Assembly (NCBI RefSeq): GCF_008831285.2
Contig: NC_045138.2
Coordinates: 29,669,934 to 29,733,933, forward strand
DNA length: 64,000 nucleotides
Source: Nymphaea colorata
Lineage: Eukaryota; Streptophyta; Magnoliopsida; Nymphaeales; Nymphaeaceae
Direction of reading: 5' to 3'
Part shown: positions 22,703 through 36,656 of the stretch, one piece after another
Layout: each line of letters starts with the position of its first letter
Position numbering within the stretch: position 1 is the first letter of the stretch
Translations under genes and position numbers: made by a program
Notes under the pieces: generated by a model
What the model saw: the letters and a program-made list of their open reading frames with translations, nothing else
Told to the model about the DNA's origin: nothing
Databases searched by the model: none

Positions 22703-25186
22703 TTTTGCCAAAATTGTTTTTTGCACCTTTACTGCAGATTGTGCTTCAGTAATTAGACTGGGCAAATCTCAATAGCTAGGCACCTCTCCACGAGTAAAAA
22801 CATATATGGAAATTCCTTCTCTCAGATCCATACCATTGTTTGTCATACATCTAGATGCCACGAAGCTGGAACTAATATTTCATGGTCAGACATCCACCAA
22901 AAATTACCCAATGTGCATGTGATTGGTTTCTGGCATATCTTCAAAAGTTCTGGCATCGTTTACTTTAGAAGCAGGTTTCAAAGAGGAGATATTGTCCTAG
23001 AAGAAGACGATAAGTATTGAAACAACCCTTGTACAAATGACATAATTGTATGCTGGAATAAATGCTTTGGATCTGTTATTGCATAGTGTTCTTTTGGTGT
23101 GTCTATGAGACCGCTTGCTAATGATTCATTGATTACAATTGCTGGAGATGCTTGCCTTTTGCCGGTTGTTTTCAGAATGAAAGAAGCTGCAGATTTTTTA
23201 TTAAAAATTATTGGAATATGTAATCGGCTTGCATTGTGATCTTAATTTCAGAACGATTTAGGTAATGAAGGTCAGACATCAGCTTAGTGGTCCCATCCTC
23301 CAGCCTGGTTTGGAGCATGATCGGAAAATATGTCCTCGCCTTGTAAACAGCGAGGTTTTTCTTGAGTATAATAGCTTGAAAGAACGAGAAAAATATGATA
23401 TTTTAAAGAAAAAAATAAAAAAACTTAAAAACTAAGAGAAAATAAGATAAACGAGAAAATAATAACAAAAATAAAAAAAAACAAGTAAGCAACATATAAA
23501 AATTTAAAAATAAAACCAAGCAGCTTGGCATTAAAAAGCACGAAGAAAAACTTAAAATAAAAAGTGGGTTTTTCATTTTGGTGTATAAAAACGGTATTTT
23601 TTTAAAATTTTACACGACTTATTTCTCGCGTTTTAGACACTTCTTTTACTAAACATGTTTTTTATGACTACTTTCGAACTTTCTCTGAACTTATGACCAC
23701 AATGTGACGAACTCCCAGGTCCACATCTCCGAACTTCTCTTTCTAGTGAATAATTGTTCGTTGCACTTTCTTTGTTGTCAATTTGACGTAGTCCTGCTCA
23801 CACCAATCCTCATGGGTCTGAACCTGTAGTTAATAATTTGGTTGGGTCTGCAAATTTTCAATTATAGGAATGCAGAAACCATGTGGTCATGTAGAACCAA
23901 GTCTGGTTTTTCTAATCTTGCTATCACTTGGTTATCCTAGTCGTAAGTTAAGTTGCCTCTTGATCTATCCATTTATAATGTTAGGCCTAGATCTTAAGAT
24001 TCCAAACCCACCTGGCTCGGTCATTGATAGGAACTGGTTGTCACCTCTTCGTAATATAATGCTCCTTCTGATCGGAAATGCTGAAGTTGTTCACATGCTC
24101 TGTTTAGTCATGCATTCCAATTTTATCAGATGTCTCCGAAGAGAACGGTCTAGGCCTCTGTATCGTTCCAATTTTATCAGATGTCTCGGTTCGGACCTCA
24201 ATTTTGCCGGAGCTTTTGCATTCATTACCATGAGATCCTATATGACGCGGAACGATCATTTTGAGCACGACCGAAGCTCGGTGTGAGCGAAGCCACCTAA
24301 AGCTTATCCAAATCCTAAAGCTTATCCAAATCAAGTATAGTAGTTTGGGATTTCGTTTCTGTGGAACTTAATGCTGTTATAGCTACAATGGCGATCTCAA
24401 TGGGACCGATAGGGAGAAGCCCATGTTGTTTTACAGATCACAAGAAAATTGAAAAGACATTACATATGCAAGCAAACATGGAAAAAAAGAAAAACAGTTT
24501 TCATTACAAGAAATTAATAAGAAAATTGTGTAAGGGCGAACTTACAGAAGGTAGTAGAAAAGAAATAGAGAAAATTCTAAGATCACGCCTATTCTATATC
24601 GTTAAAAGCACACTCCAAGTCTTTTTAATCTTTGTGCTTTTCAAAAAATTAATCGGTGATGTCTTGTAACGTTTATGATATGAGTGCACCCATATGCTCG
24701 AGTCTGGAGGCAAAAGACGTGATCCAGAAAACTCATCTTTTTCCCTTTTTCGCTTACAAAACCAATCATGGATATGATGTCACGCAGATTCAACAACGAA
24801 GTCATATTTTCTATCGAGGAGATTTTGTGAGCATTTAAAACAATAGATTGGTTTCTATCTGTTTACAAAACTTTCTTATCCTGTTAAACTTGATTTCTAT
24901 TAGGATTACATGGGTTGTTTAATACATTAGAAGTCGGTTTGAAGCAAATTTAGTTTAGTACAAAAGAAAATGACAAGACATTCAAACCAGATCTGACACA
25001 TTTGCTCTGAATACTGTCAGATTTGGATCTGAGCAGCAAAATACATTAGAAGTCACGTTGGGATCAAGTCTAGTACAACAGAAAATATCAAGACCCTCAA
25101 ACAATATCTGACTGATCATTTGCTACTCAAGTTTCCATACTGATTCTGGAGCTTTCAGACATAACATGGATGACATGGTTTTACTC

Positions 25187-25253
<67 letters not shown>

Positions 25254-26116
25254 AGAAAATTGAATAGGGACTTTGACTAGAGTCATTTAGTCATCTAATA
25301 AAAAAAACAAAGAAAAAATGTAATGGTTATTTTCGTTATCTAATACTTATTTTTATTTATTTTTTTATGTTTTTCTTTCAACCATCCAAGGTTATCATTC
25401 ACTCATTCTAATATATATATATATAAAGTGTGAAAACAGTTAAGGCAGCAGGAGGTATGACAAATCCAGCAGTGCGGTACATCGTTTTGATGGTGGTTGG
25501 GTGAATCTCTTCGTGGGGAGCAGACAAGGGAAACGATGGACTGCAATTCTAGATTGTAGCAGAGTGATGCCAAACCATTAAAATATGTATCCACCTCTAC
25601 AGCAACAGCAGCGGTTCATCAATGCATTATACACCTACCCATGATGGAAGCCCATCAGCAAATCCTGTTCCGTCTTCTGAAGTGCATCCAACTTCTTAAA
25701 ATATAATGCACTATCTTTGCAACTTGCAAACCTTTCGGTTTCACAAAAAGTTAGAAAACTTTTTATTTCTCGTCTGCCTTCTTCACTTCTAGCACGAATC
25801 ATGCTGAAAGCGTGGCTTTTGAATATCTTCCAACTCGTGAAGTCAGCGCACCAGTGAATTGTAGGGTTTTCGGTTGGCTTCTCGAATCTCTGACAACCTT
25901 CTTTTACTTTCTAAGGGGCAGAAGAATTATGAACAGATTTAAATGCCCACAGATTCATCCGTTGGTGATGTTCAACTCTGTTTTTCATAATAAGTAATCA
26001 AATCTCAACTTTCTAGCATTGACTTGACTTCTCTATATTTAGCCAATCATTCTTCTGGACTTTTATCAGTATCTCTAGCTTTGAAGGCCCCTTGCTGAAG
26101 AGGAGGAGTGACTGCA
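22703..26116. other. Intergenic region between VTE1 and the storage-protein-like gene
   Basis: It contains the VTE1 3' untranslated region, an A-rich block at 23380-23560, short internal duplications (CCAATTTTATCAGATGTCTC at about 24117 and 24169; AAAGCTTATCCAAATC near 24299 and 24317), and an (AT)n(AG)n tract at 25192-25252. Open frames at 23870-24286 and 24361-24669 have no family resemblance. The downstream gene's promoter should lie in the last few hundred bases. Confidence 0.6.
25192..25252. repeat. Compound (AT)n(AG)n microsatellite
   Basis: About 40 bp of AT dinucleotides followed directly by about 20 bp of AG dinucleotides, in intergenic DNA. Confidence 0.95.
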
Positions 26117-27147
26117 ATGGAGCTTCTGAAAGCCATCTTCATGGTTTTACTGGCCTTATGGAGAAATACCGATGTCCCAGAAGGGATGGCTTCCAGGAAA
26201 ACACTGAAACTGATCAGTAAGATCAATAGCGATGGTCCTTACATTGGCTTGGTGGTGCCCAACCCTTTCGAGATGGACCCTCTTCTGCAATCTCCTAGTT
26301 TCAAGAAGGATGCAACTACTCCACATTTTGATTTCTCAGGTAAATCCACATTCTGCTCTCATGGTAGCTTCCTCTTTGTCTGCATTGAAGTTGCAAAGTT
26401 GCAGGTTAACTGAGAATGAGCCTTTACCTTTTCTTCCAATTTTGATTCTCAATCATGTTCTTGATCTTTCAAGTATAAAATTAGTCTGTTGAAGGCAGCA
26501 AACTGTTTCGGATCATCTCTTCCCCTTCTCTTTATTACCCATCTCAAAACAAAACAGCAAAGTTGTAGTCAAAATGGTGCACTTTTTGCTTGTGAGAAAA
26601 TTACTGAGTTGCCTAAATTTTGGGTATAATGAACACGATTCCAACAGACAGAACTCTGTCAAACATTTGGTGTTTTGATTTTGCAGGGAGAAGGTTCAGA
26701 TTTGGCAAGATTGGAAAGAAGAAAGTCATTGTAGTTATGACAGGATTAAGCATGGTAATGTGTTTCTGCACCTTTCAGTGTGTGATCTGCAATACGCTAC
26801 CATGGCGCCATATGATTTCCTGGTTTCTCTTTTTATTGTTTCGATAGCTTAATGCAGGCATAACAACACAGTTGCTATTAAGTTTATTTAGAGTTGAAGG
26901 AGTTGTGCATTTTGGGGTAGCAGGCAATGCCAATCCCAGCCTTCAAATTGGAGATGTGACCATTCCTCAGTTTTGGGCTCACACTGGTCTCTGGAACTGG
27001 CAGGTATTACTTTGTTTTTGATATTCTTGTATAAAATTTTACGAAAAACATGCTCAGATTTTGCTTGACTAACAAAAACACACTCCAATTTTGATTTACT
27101 TTATTTAACCACACATTTTATACCTAAACTTAAGTATGTTTTTGTTG

Positions 27148-27244
<97 letters not shown>

Positions 27245-27279
27245 AGGGTTATTGAAATCCTATGGCCATCAATCCATCT

Positions 27280-27319
<40 letters not shown>

Positions 27320-29757
27320 ATCTATTATTAGGGTTATTGAAATCCTATGGCCATCAATCCATCTAGATATTCTTATAGGAAAGCTGATCGCGAGAGGATT
27401 TCAGCTCACAATCACAAGTAGTGAACTTAACTTTTTATAGTAATTCAGCGACATGTGATACCAATCAGCTGGAATTAGGAAGCCATGACCACCCGTTTAA
27501 CAACTGTTAGGTAAAAGTTGTTTCATTTTCTTTTTTGGATTAAGTATTTTAGCTCTTACATAGGGATGACAATATATCCAATTTAGATCTGACATTAGGC
27601 CGAGCTGTTATGAACAAATCAGATACATAAATAATTTAGTATCTGATTAAGAAATCAGATGAGATTCGAATTTAAGAAATGACATCTGATCGGATTCATA
27701 TATAGATAAATATCTGACTGGATTCGGATTGGATTTAGTTATAAATTACAAATATCTTATATCCAATACTCTTACATTTTTTAAAATCTGCCAGATGCCA
27801 TTCAAAATTTGGATTCCAATTTGAATGTGAATGTAAAAACTGAATTCTGATCAGATTGAGATTGTGAAATTTAATGTCAAATTCAGATGTGACTTTTCTT
27901 TGTTGGTATTTGAATCGGAATTCATATATGAACATGTGAATATTAAAAAAAATGGATATTAAGAGTATATCTGATTCAAATGCAATGAGTTGACGTCCCT
28001 AATCTTACAATCATTCGGATCTGATATTACAAACCCGAATGCTTGGTGGGGGACAATCGAATATTTGGGTATGCTTGAAGCCCACTGGATTATTTATGAG
28101 TGAGTGAATTCTTACATAATAATTACTGATATTGTGGTAAGGAACATGACAACGTTGATTTTCTTTCCTTCCTCATCAAAATTATAGCTGCTGATAATGT
28201 TCCCATTTCACCTTAGCAGTTCCAAAATGATAGTTGTTGCTGCTGCTCACAACGCCTTCCCTAATAATGGCAGAATTATAGTTTTTTATTTTTGTTTTGA
28301 TTTATTTCACTTTTCCTTTCATGGTGTGAAACTCTTGACCATCAAAATCCTACCCCAAGCTTCATATCAGGAACAATCACACTTGGTTTTTTGTTTTTTC
28401 TCTTCATGATGCAAGGACAGTTATACTCGACGTTATCTGGTAAGGTCATTCTTTTGCAGTTTTACTTGTTACAGTTTTACTGGATTTAACATCCAATTTT
28501 AGAAGGCTTAGCGGCTTCTTTATATCCCGTCCCCAACCTGGTTGTCCTTGAAAATACACCTTTCTGCCCAAGAGTTTTCCATTTGAATAATTCTCAGCCC
28601 GAACCATGGAAGATCGTATTTGCATATGAGCTCTGATTAATTTAATTGATAAAACTGGAAAGCCCGTCTTTTTAAAATCGCCACTGTTGGGGGATGTCCA
28701 TCACTACCGTCAAAAACGGTCCCACAAAAACTGATAGCAATTTCAAAATACCTTTTTGTTTTTGTAGTTATTGGACCTTCATGTGCTAGAGCAATAAAGA
28801 ATATGTTGGTTGTTAGTTCTTTTCTAGATGAATGGTTTGAGGGGAAGAAAAAAAGAGAAAAGGGATGGTATTTTAATAATCTAGCGTTGATTGACAACTT
28901 TTTGTTATTGTTTTTGTCTCAATAGTTCATCTTGTAAGGATCAATGGTCAGGATTCATATACCATGAGATATTGGTAAGTACCAGACCCTTAAGTGATAG
29001 ATCCATGAGAAATCAACTTAAATTTAAATTGTAACGTCTTGGCTATTTTCCCAATAGGTTTGGGCCCTTCCACAAATCTCAACAAATCTCAACCTGTCAC
29101 ACTAACAGTTTCAGTTTCAACTCCAAAAAAGACGAATTCAATCAGTGAACAATTATAGTGAACAATTATGCAACTCCTTTATAAATCATTGAAGATTTTT
29201 CATAATCTTAAATACAAAACTAAACTTTTCAAAGTGGACCTTTATACCGGTCTTTCCAAGATTGATAGTTAAAAACAAAGATAAAGAGAAAAATGTGTGT
29301 GTGTGTGTGTGTGCGAGAGAGGAGTTTGAACATTCTTCCCTCAAAGTTTAAGAGACTGCGGGAATGAAACACACAGAACAGTGTTCCACGAGTTTCAAAT
29401 TGATCAATTCATCAATTCCAGCATTCCACCCATATAGGCATGCACACTTTCCCGGTCCGTGCATGCAAACACAGACTGAGAACGCGGTGCACTAGAGAAT
29501 GCTGTTATTAGACACCCTCTTGGCTCTCCTGCCCCAGCACTTTTTACTCAAGCTAGTCTGTGATGAGCGTCCTGGTTCGTCGGCCACACGTCTTATGGTG
29601 GTTGCATCTTGGTCCTCCTATTCTCTCCCAATTCTTGCCGTCTTATTATGAAATATTAACATAAAGATGATCTTTGTTAGTAATTTGAGTTACTGCAAGT
29701 TTTTCACACCCATGAAACGCCGCCGAAAGAACTATTTTATACATATGAATGGCTGCA

Positions 29758-29792
<35 letters not shown>

Positions 29793-31379
29793 TATAAGTG
29801 TGCATGTTTGTTCTAATGGTGTTTACTGATGACAATGGGAGGGAACAGAGGTTCGGGGATGGACCTGATGACCAACTGCCCCTTGAATCAAATGGTGACT
29901 ATACAAGGGCATTCGGACACCTGCACTTTGCAGATTTTAGCAACAACACTGAGAACGAAGGGCCACCCAACAATCTGCTCAACAGTGTGTGGTACCAACC
30001 AGAGGAGGTGTTCCCCATTGATGGAACCCCTGAAGTCAGGCAGCACGCTTTCTGGATCCCTGTTAACAGACACTACTTTGATGTCTCGAAGAAACTGAAG
30101 GCAAGTAACTTGAATCCCTTCTGTACATAAATTTCATGTTCAGAGGCGCATCTAGAAAATGAATGATTAATTTTCTTTAGAAAAAGGAAAAATGGTTCCC
30201 AAGATATGCATTTTTTGTTAACCATGAAACTGTTTGAGTGCATCTGAACAGTTTCTGAAACTTACTATTGTGACCATTGGTGAAGATTTAGTTGTCATAT
30301 TAAGGGCGTTTCTGAGTCTCCATTAAAATCCGTCTGAGAGAGGCTATCTCAGACTGCCAGACATCGTCTTTCCAGTTGTTTTCATAGAGGTGACACTGTT
30401 TTCACTGGTATTTGGCAATAGAATGAAGAAGACTGCGTACATTTATTTTGTCCTTAAGTGCATTCGTTCAAACACGCCATAAAAATATCAGCAACAACAG
30501 TGTTTTTATGGAATATATATATTTACACCCTCAAGTTCATGTCTGTCCGCGACTCTGCATGTCCCCACCATACACAAACACATCCTGAGTGACAATGGCT
30601 TGTCACCATATGCAGCTGTTTTGATGCAGTGGAAAAGAGGACTCCCTCCTCTAATCCACGATCAAACACCAAACTAATCTAGGGTTAAATGAAAGAGATG
30701 CAAAAGGGAACGGAAAATGGAAACAGAATGCAAAATAACCATTAGGGTTTTTCATTAACTCCAAAAACTGATTGCAAATGAAGACTAAATGCTCTTAAAT
30801 AGAGTCAAGACGGACTTGTGGATTTGGAACCAGACCAAACAGCAATAAATAAAACTTAAGAATTTATAATTAGACTCAAATGAAATAAACTAACAAATAA
30901 ACCCACTTTGCGATTGATTTTTTTTTTTTTTCATGATATGCTCCTGCATCGAGTTTCCTACCATCATTGTTGCCACTAGACAGTGCCAAGTGAACCTGTA
31001 TCTAAATCTAGAATGGGTTGTTTATGTTTGATTGTAGGATGTCAAACTGGAAAGATGTCTGAACTCAACTTCCTGCTTACCGAGGCAGCCGGTCACGACA
31101 ACAGTGGGCAGGGGCACTAGTGCCAACATGTTTGTTGACAACGCCGCCTATAGGGCCTTCCTCTACTCCAAATTCGACATAACGCCAATAGACATGGAGA
31201 GTGCAGCAGTTGGACTGGTCTGCCTGCAGCAGAGGATTCCGTTCATTGCTTTGAGATCCCTTTCAGACTTGGCTGGTGGCGGTTCTTCTGTTACAAATGA
31301 AGCTTCGATGTTTGCATTTCTGGCTGCTCAAAATGCCGTGCAAGCTGCAGTTAGATTCATCCAACTGTTACCTGCTTGA
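26117..31379 (+). CDS. Bark-storage-protein-like member of the nucleoside phosphorylase superfamily, 5 exons, 346 aa
   Basis: Resembles poplar bark storage protein and related plant proteins with the PNP/UDP phosphorylase fold. These serve as vegetative storage proteins or possible nucleosidases, usually on the secretory/vacuolar route. Exons: 26117-26339, 26687-26754, 26848-27003, 29849-30100, 31038-31379; phases close. The start [15 protein letters not shown] looks like a signal peptide but is short and lacks an obvious cleavage site. Family blocks in order: [20 protein letters not shown] (about residues 40-60), [20 protein letters not shown] (about 86-105), [55 protein letters not shown], then [29 protein letters not shown] and [10 protein letters not shown]. 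Intron 4 uses a GC donor. Enzymatic activity cannot be judged from sequence alone. Confidence 0.93.
27153..27370. repeat. (AT)n tracts alternating with a duplicated 47-bp segment
   Basis: A long AT run (27153-27241) is followed by a segment containing GGGTTATTGAAATCCTATGG and CATCAATCCATCTAGATAT. A second AT run (27283-27316) follows, and then the same segment again at about 27325-27370. The period is about 84 bp, consistent with slippage or unequal exchange in the AT repeat. Confidence 0.92.
27560..28010 (-). repeat. Degenerate dispersed repeat, copy B
   Basis: A segment rich in ATCTGA/GGATTCGGAT words. It is inverted relative to copy A: TAAGAAATGACATCTGATCG here matches the complement of the 10870-10915 region. 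It lies inside intron 3 of the storage-protein-like gene. Ends are not definable by eye. Confidence 0.5.
30101..31037 (+). other. Intron 4 of the storage-protein-like gene, GC-AG type
   Basis: Exon 4 ends AAACTGAAG and the intron begins GCAAGT. Exon 5 begins GATGTCAAACTGG after GATTGTAG. This joint keeps the family sequence [19 protein letters not shown]. Using the GT four bases downstream instead would shift the frame and soon reach a stop. Confidence 0.9.
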
Positions 31380-32160
31380 CTCGTTCATGTTCCTTCACTT
31401 TCCAAAAGTATACAAGAACGAAGTCTCTGGTCTGATCTATTGGAACTCAGTTTCTTGAAGGATATCTTTTATAATACTAAGGGTGACCCGCACCAAAACT
31501 TCAACTGGTATCCTGATAATTTCTCCACATGGTTGTTGCTCATTGTTATCTACAATTCTACATTATTGGCGTGTTCGCTGAGAGCCCATCGAGAACCATC
31601 TTCTCCAAACACCATGTCCACACAACTTCCTGTTGGCAGATGCCATTGGAAACCATGGAAAATTTGAGTTTAGCATAGAAGTGGGCTTGTGTGGCACGTG
31701 CCCGTTGAAAAGTTGCAATTTAATCATTAGTGTCCCTTGGCTAGAAATTTCTATCTCTGCCACTGGATTTGCAAATGGTTCTTTTTCTTCCTCTCCCAAT
31801 GTAGTTAGGTTAAACAAAATTTGATAATGTCCATATAATGTAGAGAGGGAGAGAGAGAGAGAGAGAGAGAGAATAAAAATAGTACCAAGTGAAAAACAAA
31901 AGCTATTCAGATAAGGAAAGTACTCTTCCTCTAGACTCTATTAGATCAAACCCAACCATGGGATACTTCTAAATTGAATAGAGATAAATGTTTACTGAGA
32001 GTAAACTGTTCTGAATATTTGTACACCAAGTAGTCACAACCGTTCTAGCTGGAATTATTACTGGATAACTTCAGCAAGACCGATAATGGTAAAGGTAACA
32101 GATGGCAAAAAATAAACCTTGTCGATCATCTGGAAGAATCATTGATAAAACAATAGATGA
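31380..32160. other. Convergent intergenic region
   Basis: The 780 bp between the ends of the storage-protein-like gene (+) and the isochorismatase-family gene (-), so it mainly holds two 3' untranslated regions. A (GA)n tract lies at about 31843-31872. No further gene is seen. Confidence 0.7.
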
Positions 32161-35010
32161 TCAAACGTCATCCCCGCACCAATCCAGCAACGTTGGTGTT
32201 GCAACCCCAATATTTTTCATGTCAAAAATATTGGCTGGCTCAAAGAGAAGATCAATGATTAGACAATATTCACAATAAAAAAAAATCTGCTATTCAGCAT
32301 AGCCATACCAACAGAAGATCAAGAAATAAGATGAAAACAGAATTTATTTGGCATTAGCTACCAGCAACTTAATATTGTAAGTTTTAAAAACCAGTCATGC
32401 AGTTCCTTTTATATGAAATCCTTTAAAAGCGCTCTTGCCAGACTCTGTCGTTCTAAGTTGACCTAAACATTTAATCCCATTCACCCCACAACAATGGTGT
32501 TATGCATATAAAATTTTGCAAGTCAGGAACTACCTGAACTACAAAATATCATCTAGAATACTGACTAACATGCATACCATTGTGTATTTCAGGAGTAGCA
32601 GCAGCAGTTGCATCCACAATAACTGTAACAGATTTGTAATCAAGTGCAACGGCATCAAAGACAGTCTGTCTAATACAGTTTGGTGTTTGAACTCCTGTAC
32701 AAATCAAAACAGCTGTTATAAGAAAAAGTAGAATCACAACATACTATAGGAAATGCAAGAGTTGTTACACGTAGCGTTTACACTCCTGATGCATGAGATA
32801 TCTGCATATCCAAAAAGGTAGAACCATAATAAAATTCTAAGTACTCTTCGACTTGTTCTTAGTTACTAAGGTATAGAATGTCTTAAAATATTTCAGTTCG
32901 TTGAAATTAGACTTCCCTTCCTTCAAGAGGTCTACCAACTAAATATCTCCATTGCAAATAATCTTAGCTTAGCCCTGTGGCCCTGCCAACCGAACTCTAA
33001 TTTTGGAATCACTGACGACTATTAAAGAGACAAACTTTTCCTGTGTGTGTATAGCTCATAAACTGAGATTCACTTACCAACAACGACAAGATCTGTGATA
33101 CCAGCATTTTTAAGAAGTCCATCTAGATGTGTTGCAAAGAATGCACTGAAGCGTGTTTTCACCAATTTATAGTCACCCTCTTCAATTGTAAGGCCCTCCA
33201 CTAGTTCAGCACCCTTAGATCCCTTGCTGACAGGTTTTTCTTTCCCATCACCATATAAGTGCCTCCGGAATACTTCAACATCTCTTCCGAAGGGATCATG
33301 TTCACGAACAACCTACAAAACAAAAGTGCAACATGCATAAATATAACATACAAAAGCATGAGCTGAGGTGTACTGATCTGTACGACAGAATAGTTGGTCA
33401 TACCCATAAGGTAGAAGTCACTAGAATAATAGTCGCCATTTTGAAAGGGACCATGTAAACTCTGTTCTCGTCATTCTATATAGTGAAGCACAAGCAGAAT
33501 AGAGCCCAGAGCACCATGTCCGACTAGCTGCAGACCAAGAATCATTTCGAATGGAAGATCAAAACTCGAGTTGAGGTTTTTGCCACTCAAAATTTGCAGC
33601 AAATTCTCATGGGGCTGCATAAGTAGAGAACTACATGGTACTAAGGAACACCTCTTTTTCATTAAAATGTATTGGACAGGTTTAACAAAAAAAGTTGTGT
33701 TTATAAGGCTAAATAGCATTAGAATCCAATAGAGAAGTCCTAACATAAATTAACTTTAAGGTTTACAAACTTGTCCGTCCAACCAATTGTGAACTCCTCG
33801 GTCCTAGTAAGTTTGGTTGCAGATTTCTACCAATAATGATATCCTCTCGAGAAAGAAAGACAGCATGCAAGGATTTTCTAATTCTAGTTTCTCAAATACT
33901 TCAACCTTCTGATGCTTGGGAAACTTTACAGTTTTAGCTGCCAAACCATAATCATTTCCATTTATTTCTCTTATCAGTTATCACAGATTACTGATTACCG
34001 GATCAGACTGACCATAATTTTTGAACTCTCAGTTTGATGTGTTTCGTCGGATATAAGCTGACCTAAACATGTCTTCGAAATGAATCTTAGGATGGAGTTA
34101 GGCTACAATGGTCAAATGCGAATGGATAACCAACAGAAACTTCACCCCCCCAAGATCTTAGCCTTTCAGAAGGCACTAATATAAAAATACAAGGGATTTG
34201 CATACATAATTTATAGCTATACAATTTCAACAAACAAAACAAACATGCCTACAAAAACAAGGAACTTCAGAAATGCAAGACACCTCCAAACAAGCAGGAC
34301 CATCAAATGGCATTAGTGCAGAAATCCCGACTTCAAATTAGTGTTTGGTGTCAAAAAACATGGTTCGTATAAGGACTCCCCAATACATGGCTGGTTAGTG
34401 TTTCCGGATTTCAAATAATCAGAATAATTTTGCAAGGAAAGACACGGAATCAGTTTAATCATTTAGAGACGATCTTCGCCGACAATTAGAAGCAGTGAAG
34501 ACTCGCCATGAGGCAATATCGGAGGTCAGGCAGATACTTCTCGTTTGCGATTTTCAGAATAAAAATAAAAGATACATCTCCCATTGAAATAAAACAGGAA
34601 CCAAACGAAGCAAGAAGCGGCATTAAAGCGCCTCTCCCCAAAAAGGAATTGCACTAATGCAAAAAAAAAAAAAAATCACAGACATATCATTCCATTTTAC
34701 AAACAAAAAGGGAAGGAACAAAAGGAGAAGAGGTTGAAGAACCATCTTGTTCATACCCAAATAATTAGTGCTCCTCTCTTTCTACCAATCTCCACAGCCT
34801 TCCTCACAGAAGGCACCACAGCGGCCCCACCAACCACTTGCATTGGTCCTCCTGGCAGTATGAAATCATTCTGCAAGAGACGAAAAAGAAGTTTACTTCT
34901 CAAAAGTCAACCGATTTCCCATTCTATGAATATGGGATACGAAAATTGACTCTTGTAACCCATCAGACTTGGAAAGCGAAAGAAAAGAACTTGAAAATTT
35001 TTTGCTGCCT

Positions 35011-35046
<36 letters not shown>

Positions 35047-35301
35047 TGCCTGCATGTCGACGACCAACAAGGCCGTTCTCTTCCACTTGCTCCCTTCCAT
35101 CACCCACCTGCTACCACCACCAGACACTCGCTTGGCTGTAGACAGTGGTGAAGATCGCTTGCCTCCAAAGCCAAGCCGTTGATGAGACAGAGAAAGTGAC
35201 TTGTGCAGATTTAAAGACAAGCCACTGGGGATGCTTCTGCTGCATAGGTAAGTCGGCGAGCATCGATTCGGGAGAAGAACGGAGGGGCATTTGATTGCCA
35301 T
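32161..35301 (-). CDS. Isochorismatase/nicotinamidase-family hydrolase with N-terminal extension, 5 exons, 263 aa
   Basis: Resembles the Arabidopsis At3g16190 type, annotated as a probable inactive nicotinamidase. Exons in transcript order: 35301-35050, 34870-34757, 33312-33078, 32694-32578, 32234-32161; phases close. Residues 1 to about 67, rich in Ser, Leu and Arg, look like a plastid transit peptide, ahead of MEGSKWKRTALLVVDMQ where short homologues begin. Conserved blocks: VVDMQNDFILPGGPM, REHDPFGRDVEVFRRHLYGD, LVKTRFSAFFATHL, GVQTPNCIRQTVFDAVALDY, ATAAATPEIHNANIFDMKNI. The usual family triad appears present as Asp82, Lys174 and Cys207, but the substrate is unknown. Intron 1 begins with GC and runs at once into a (CT)n tract. 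The start codon is the first in-frame ATG seen; a start near residue 68 is possible. Confidence 0.93.
34871..35049 (-). other. Isochorismatase-family gene intron 1: GC-AG with a (CT)n tract next to the donor
   Basis: Read on the minus strand, exon 1 ends GTCGACATGCAG and the intron starts GCAACC, followed at once by a CT repeat of about 26 bp. The acceptor is CTCTTGCAG before AATGATTTC. This is the only joint that keeps the catalytic Asp motif VVDMQNDF, since every nearby GT donor would delete it. Confidence 0.88.
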
Positions 35302-36623
35302 AACGTTGGGAAGAAGACGAAGCAGCCGCAGTGTCCGCTTATTCGGTGGGACAAATCGATTATTCCCATCAAGTTCGACTAGGAGTCGTCACCCGGAATA
35401 AGAAAGAAAAGCTCGGATTGAGCATGAATGGAGTATAAATCCGATTCAACACTCGCTTCGTCCCTCATTTATTTAGGAGAAACCATTTTCGATGAAAAAC
35501 TCCTACGATCGTTTGTCTTCAACATTTTGGCTCAACTAAACTGTTGCCCTCATCACGATTTATAATACAGATGAGTAAAACACTAAAACATGACAGTGAT
35601 CAATTGATGAAAGAGTGCAATTAAAAACATATAACATATTTGCTGTAAAACTATTGTAATTTGTAAATGTGACTTTGATAGAAAATTTAGAATTCAAGTT
35701 GTTTTTGCTCGATCTATCTGCATAAGTGTTCGTTGCAATAAGAAAAACTCATATGTCAACCTTATATTTGTAGGTTTTTCTAGAAATGGGTATTTATTTA
35801 GCTGGCGATGTTTGATGCATTTTTAATAATTCATTTTTTAAAACACGTCTTCGTATATTTGAATCCAATGTTGATTTTGACTGAATAAATTTACATAAAA
35901 AAAACACATAAATTACATGCAAACTGTTCAATAGCACAAAATATGCCCTTCAAACCATGCGTTAATCATTTTATTTGCTTCTAAAATACCAAAAAGTCCA
36001 CTACTTTTGTGATGAGTCAAGCTGAATCAAGTGTTAATGGTCTACGCCGGTCATCCCAATTTCAAACTCATGAGGGGCTTTAGCTATATGAACATGGCTT
36101 CAAATAAATCACCAACAATATTTCAGTGCTGAAAGCTTGGTATCTGATCAATTATTTATATGATAAATTTTGCTCAAAAATAGTATTATGTGAATTGAAA
36201 TTTTAATTTGTTTAGGGGTTGTTTGTAGAGGTATCGTATGAATTCATGCTGGTTCATGGTAATATGTGATTAACCTATCTCAATTTTTAAGGCAGATTCA
36301 TAAGACATTCACAAAATGTCACGTCTGCCAAACTATCTTTTAGAGAAAGCAAGTTCACAAAATGTCACAACTTCATTGGGATTGAAGTTGGACCTGTTCC
36401 AACGATATGTGAGGCGCTGTACCTACACTAAATCTCGGTGATGACTCAAGTGCTTTTTGGGGGGGAAAAATGGCTTCATTACTACCTCTCATACTTTCAA
36501 ATCTTAGTCTTCTACTCTCAATCGAGTATGTCACATAAGTATGGGTATGAGTACAAACTTAGGTGCAGGTACGGGCACAAATGCAAAGCAATTTCAAAGA
36601 GCATGAGTGTGTGGAAACATGAT

Positions 36624-36656
<33 letters not shown>

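Larger units (their letters stand above)
27004..29848 (+). other. Intron 3 of the storage-protein-like gene, 2.8 kb
   Basis: A GT-AG intron loaded with repeats: a roughly 90-bp (AT)n run, an 84-bp tandem duplication, a copy of the degenerate dispersed repeat (27560-28010), and (TG)n tracts near 29295 and 29768. No internal exon is supported. Confidence 0.85.

Noticed and set aside
24361-24669. 102-codon Lys-rich open frame with a hydrophobic end
   Set aside because: Low-complexity AT-rich DNA, no ATG context or homology I can recognise, no neighbouring exons.
27153-27370. Regular repeats that could be mistaken for a CRISPR-like array
   Set aside because: They are AT dinucleotide runs and one duplicated segment in a plant intron; no spaced identical repeats.
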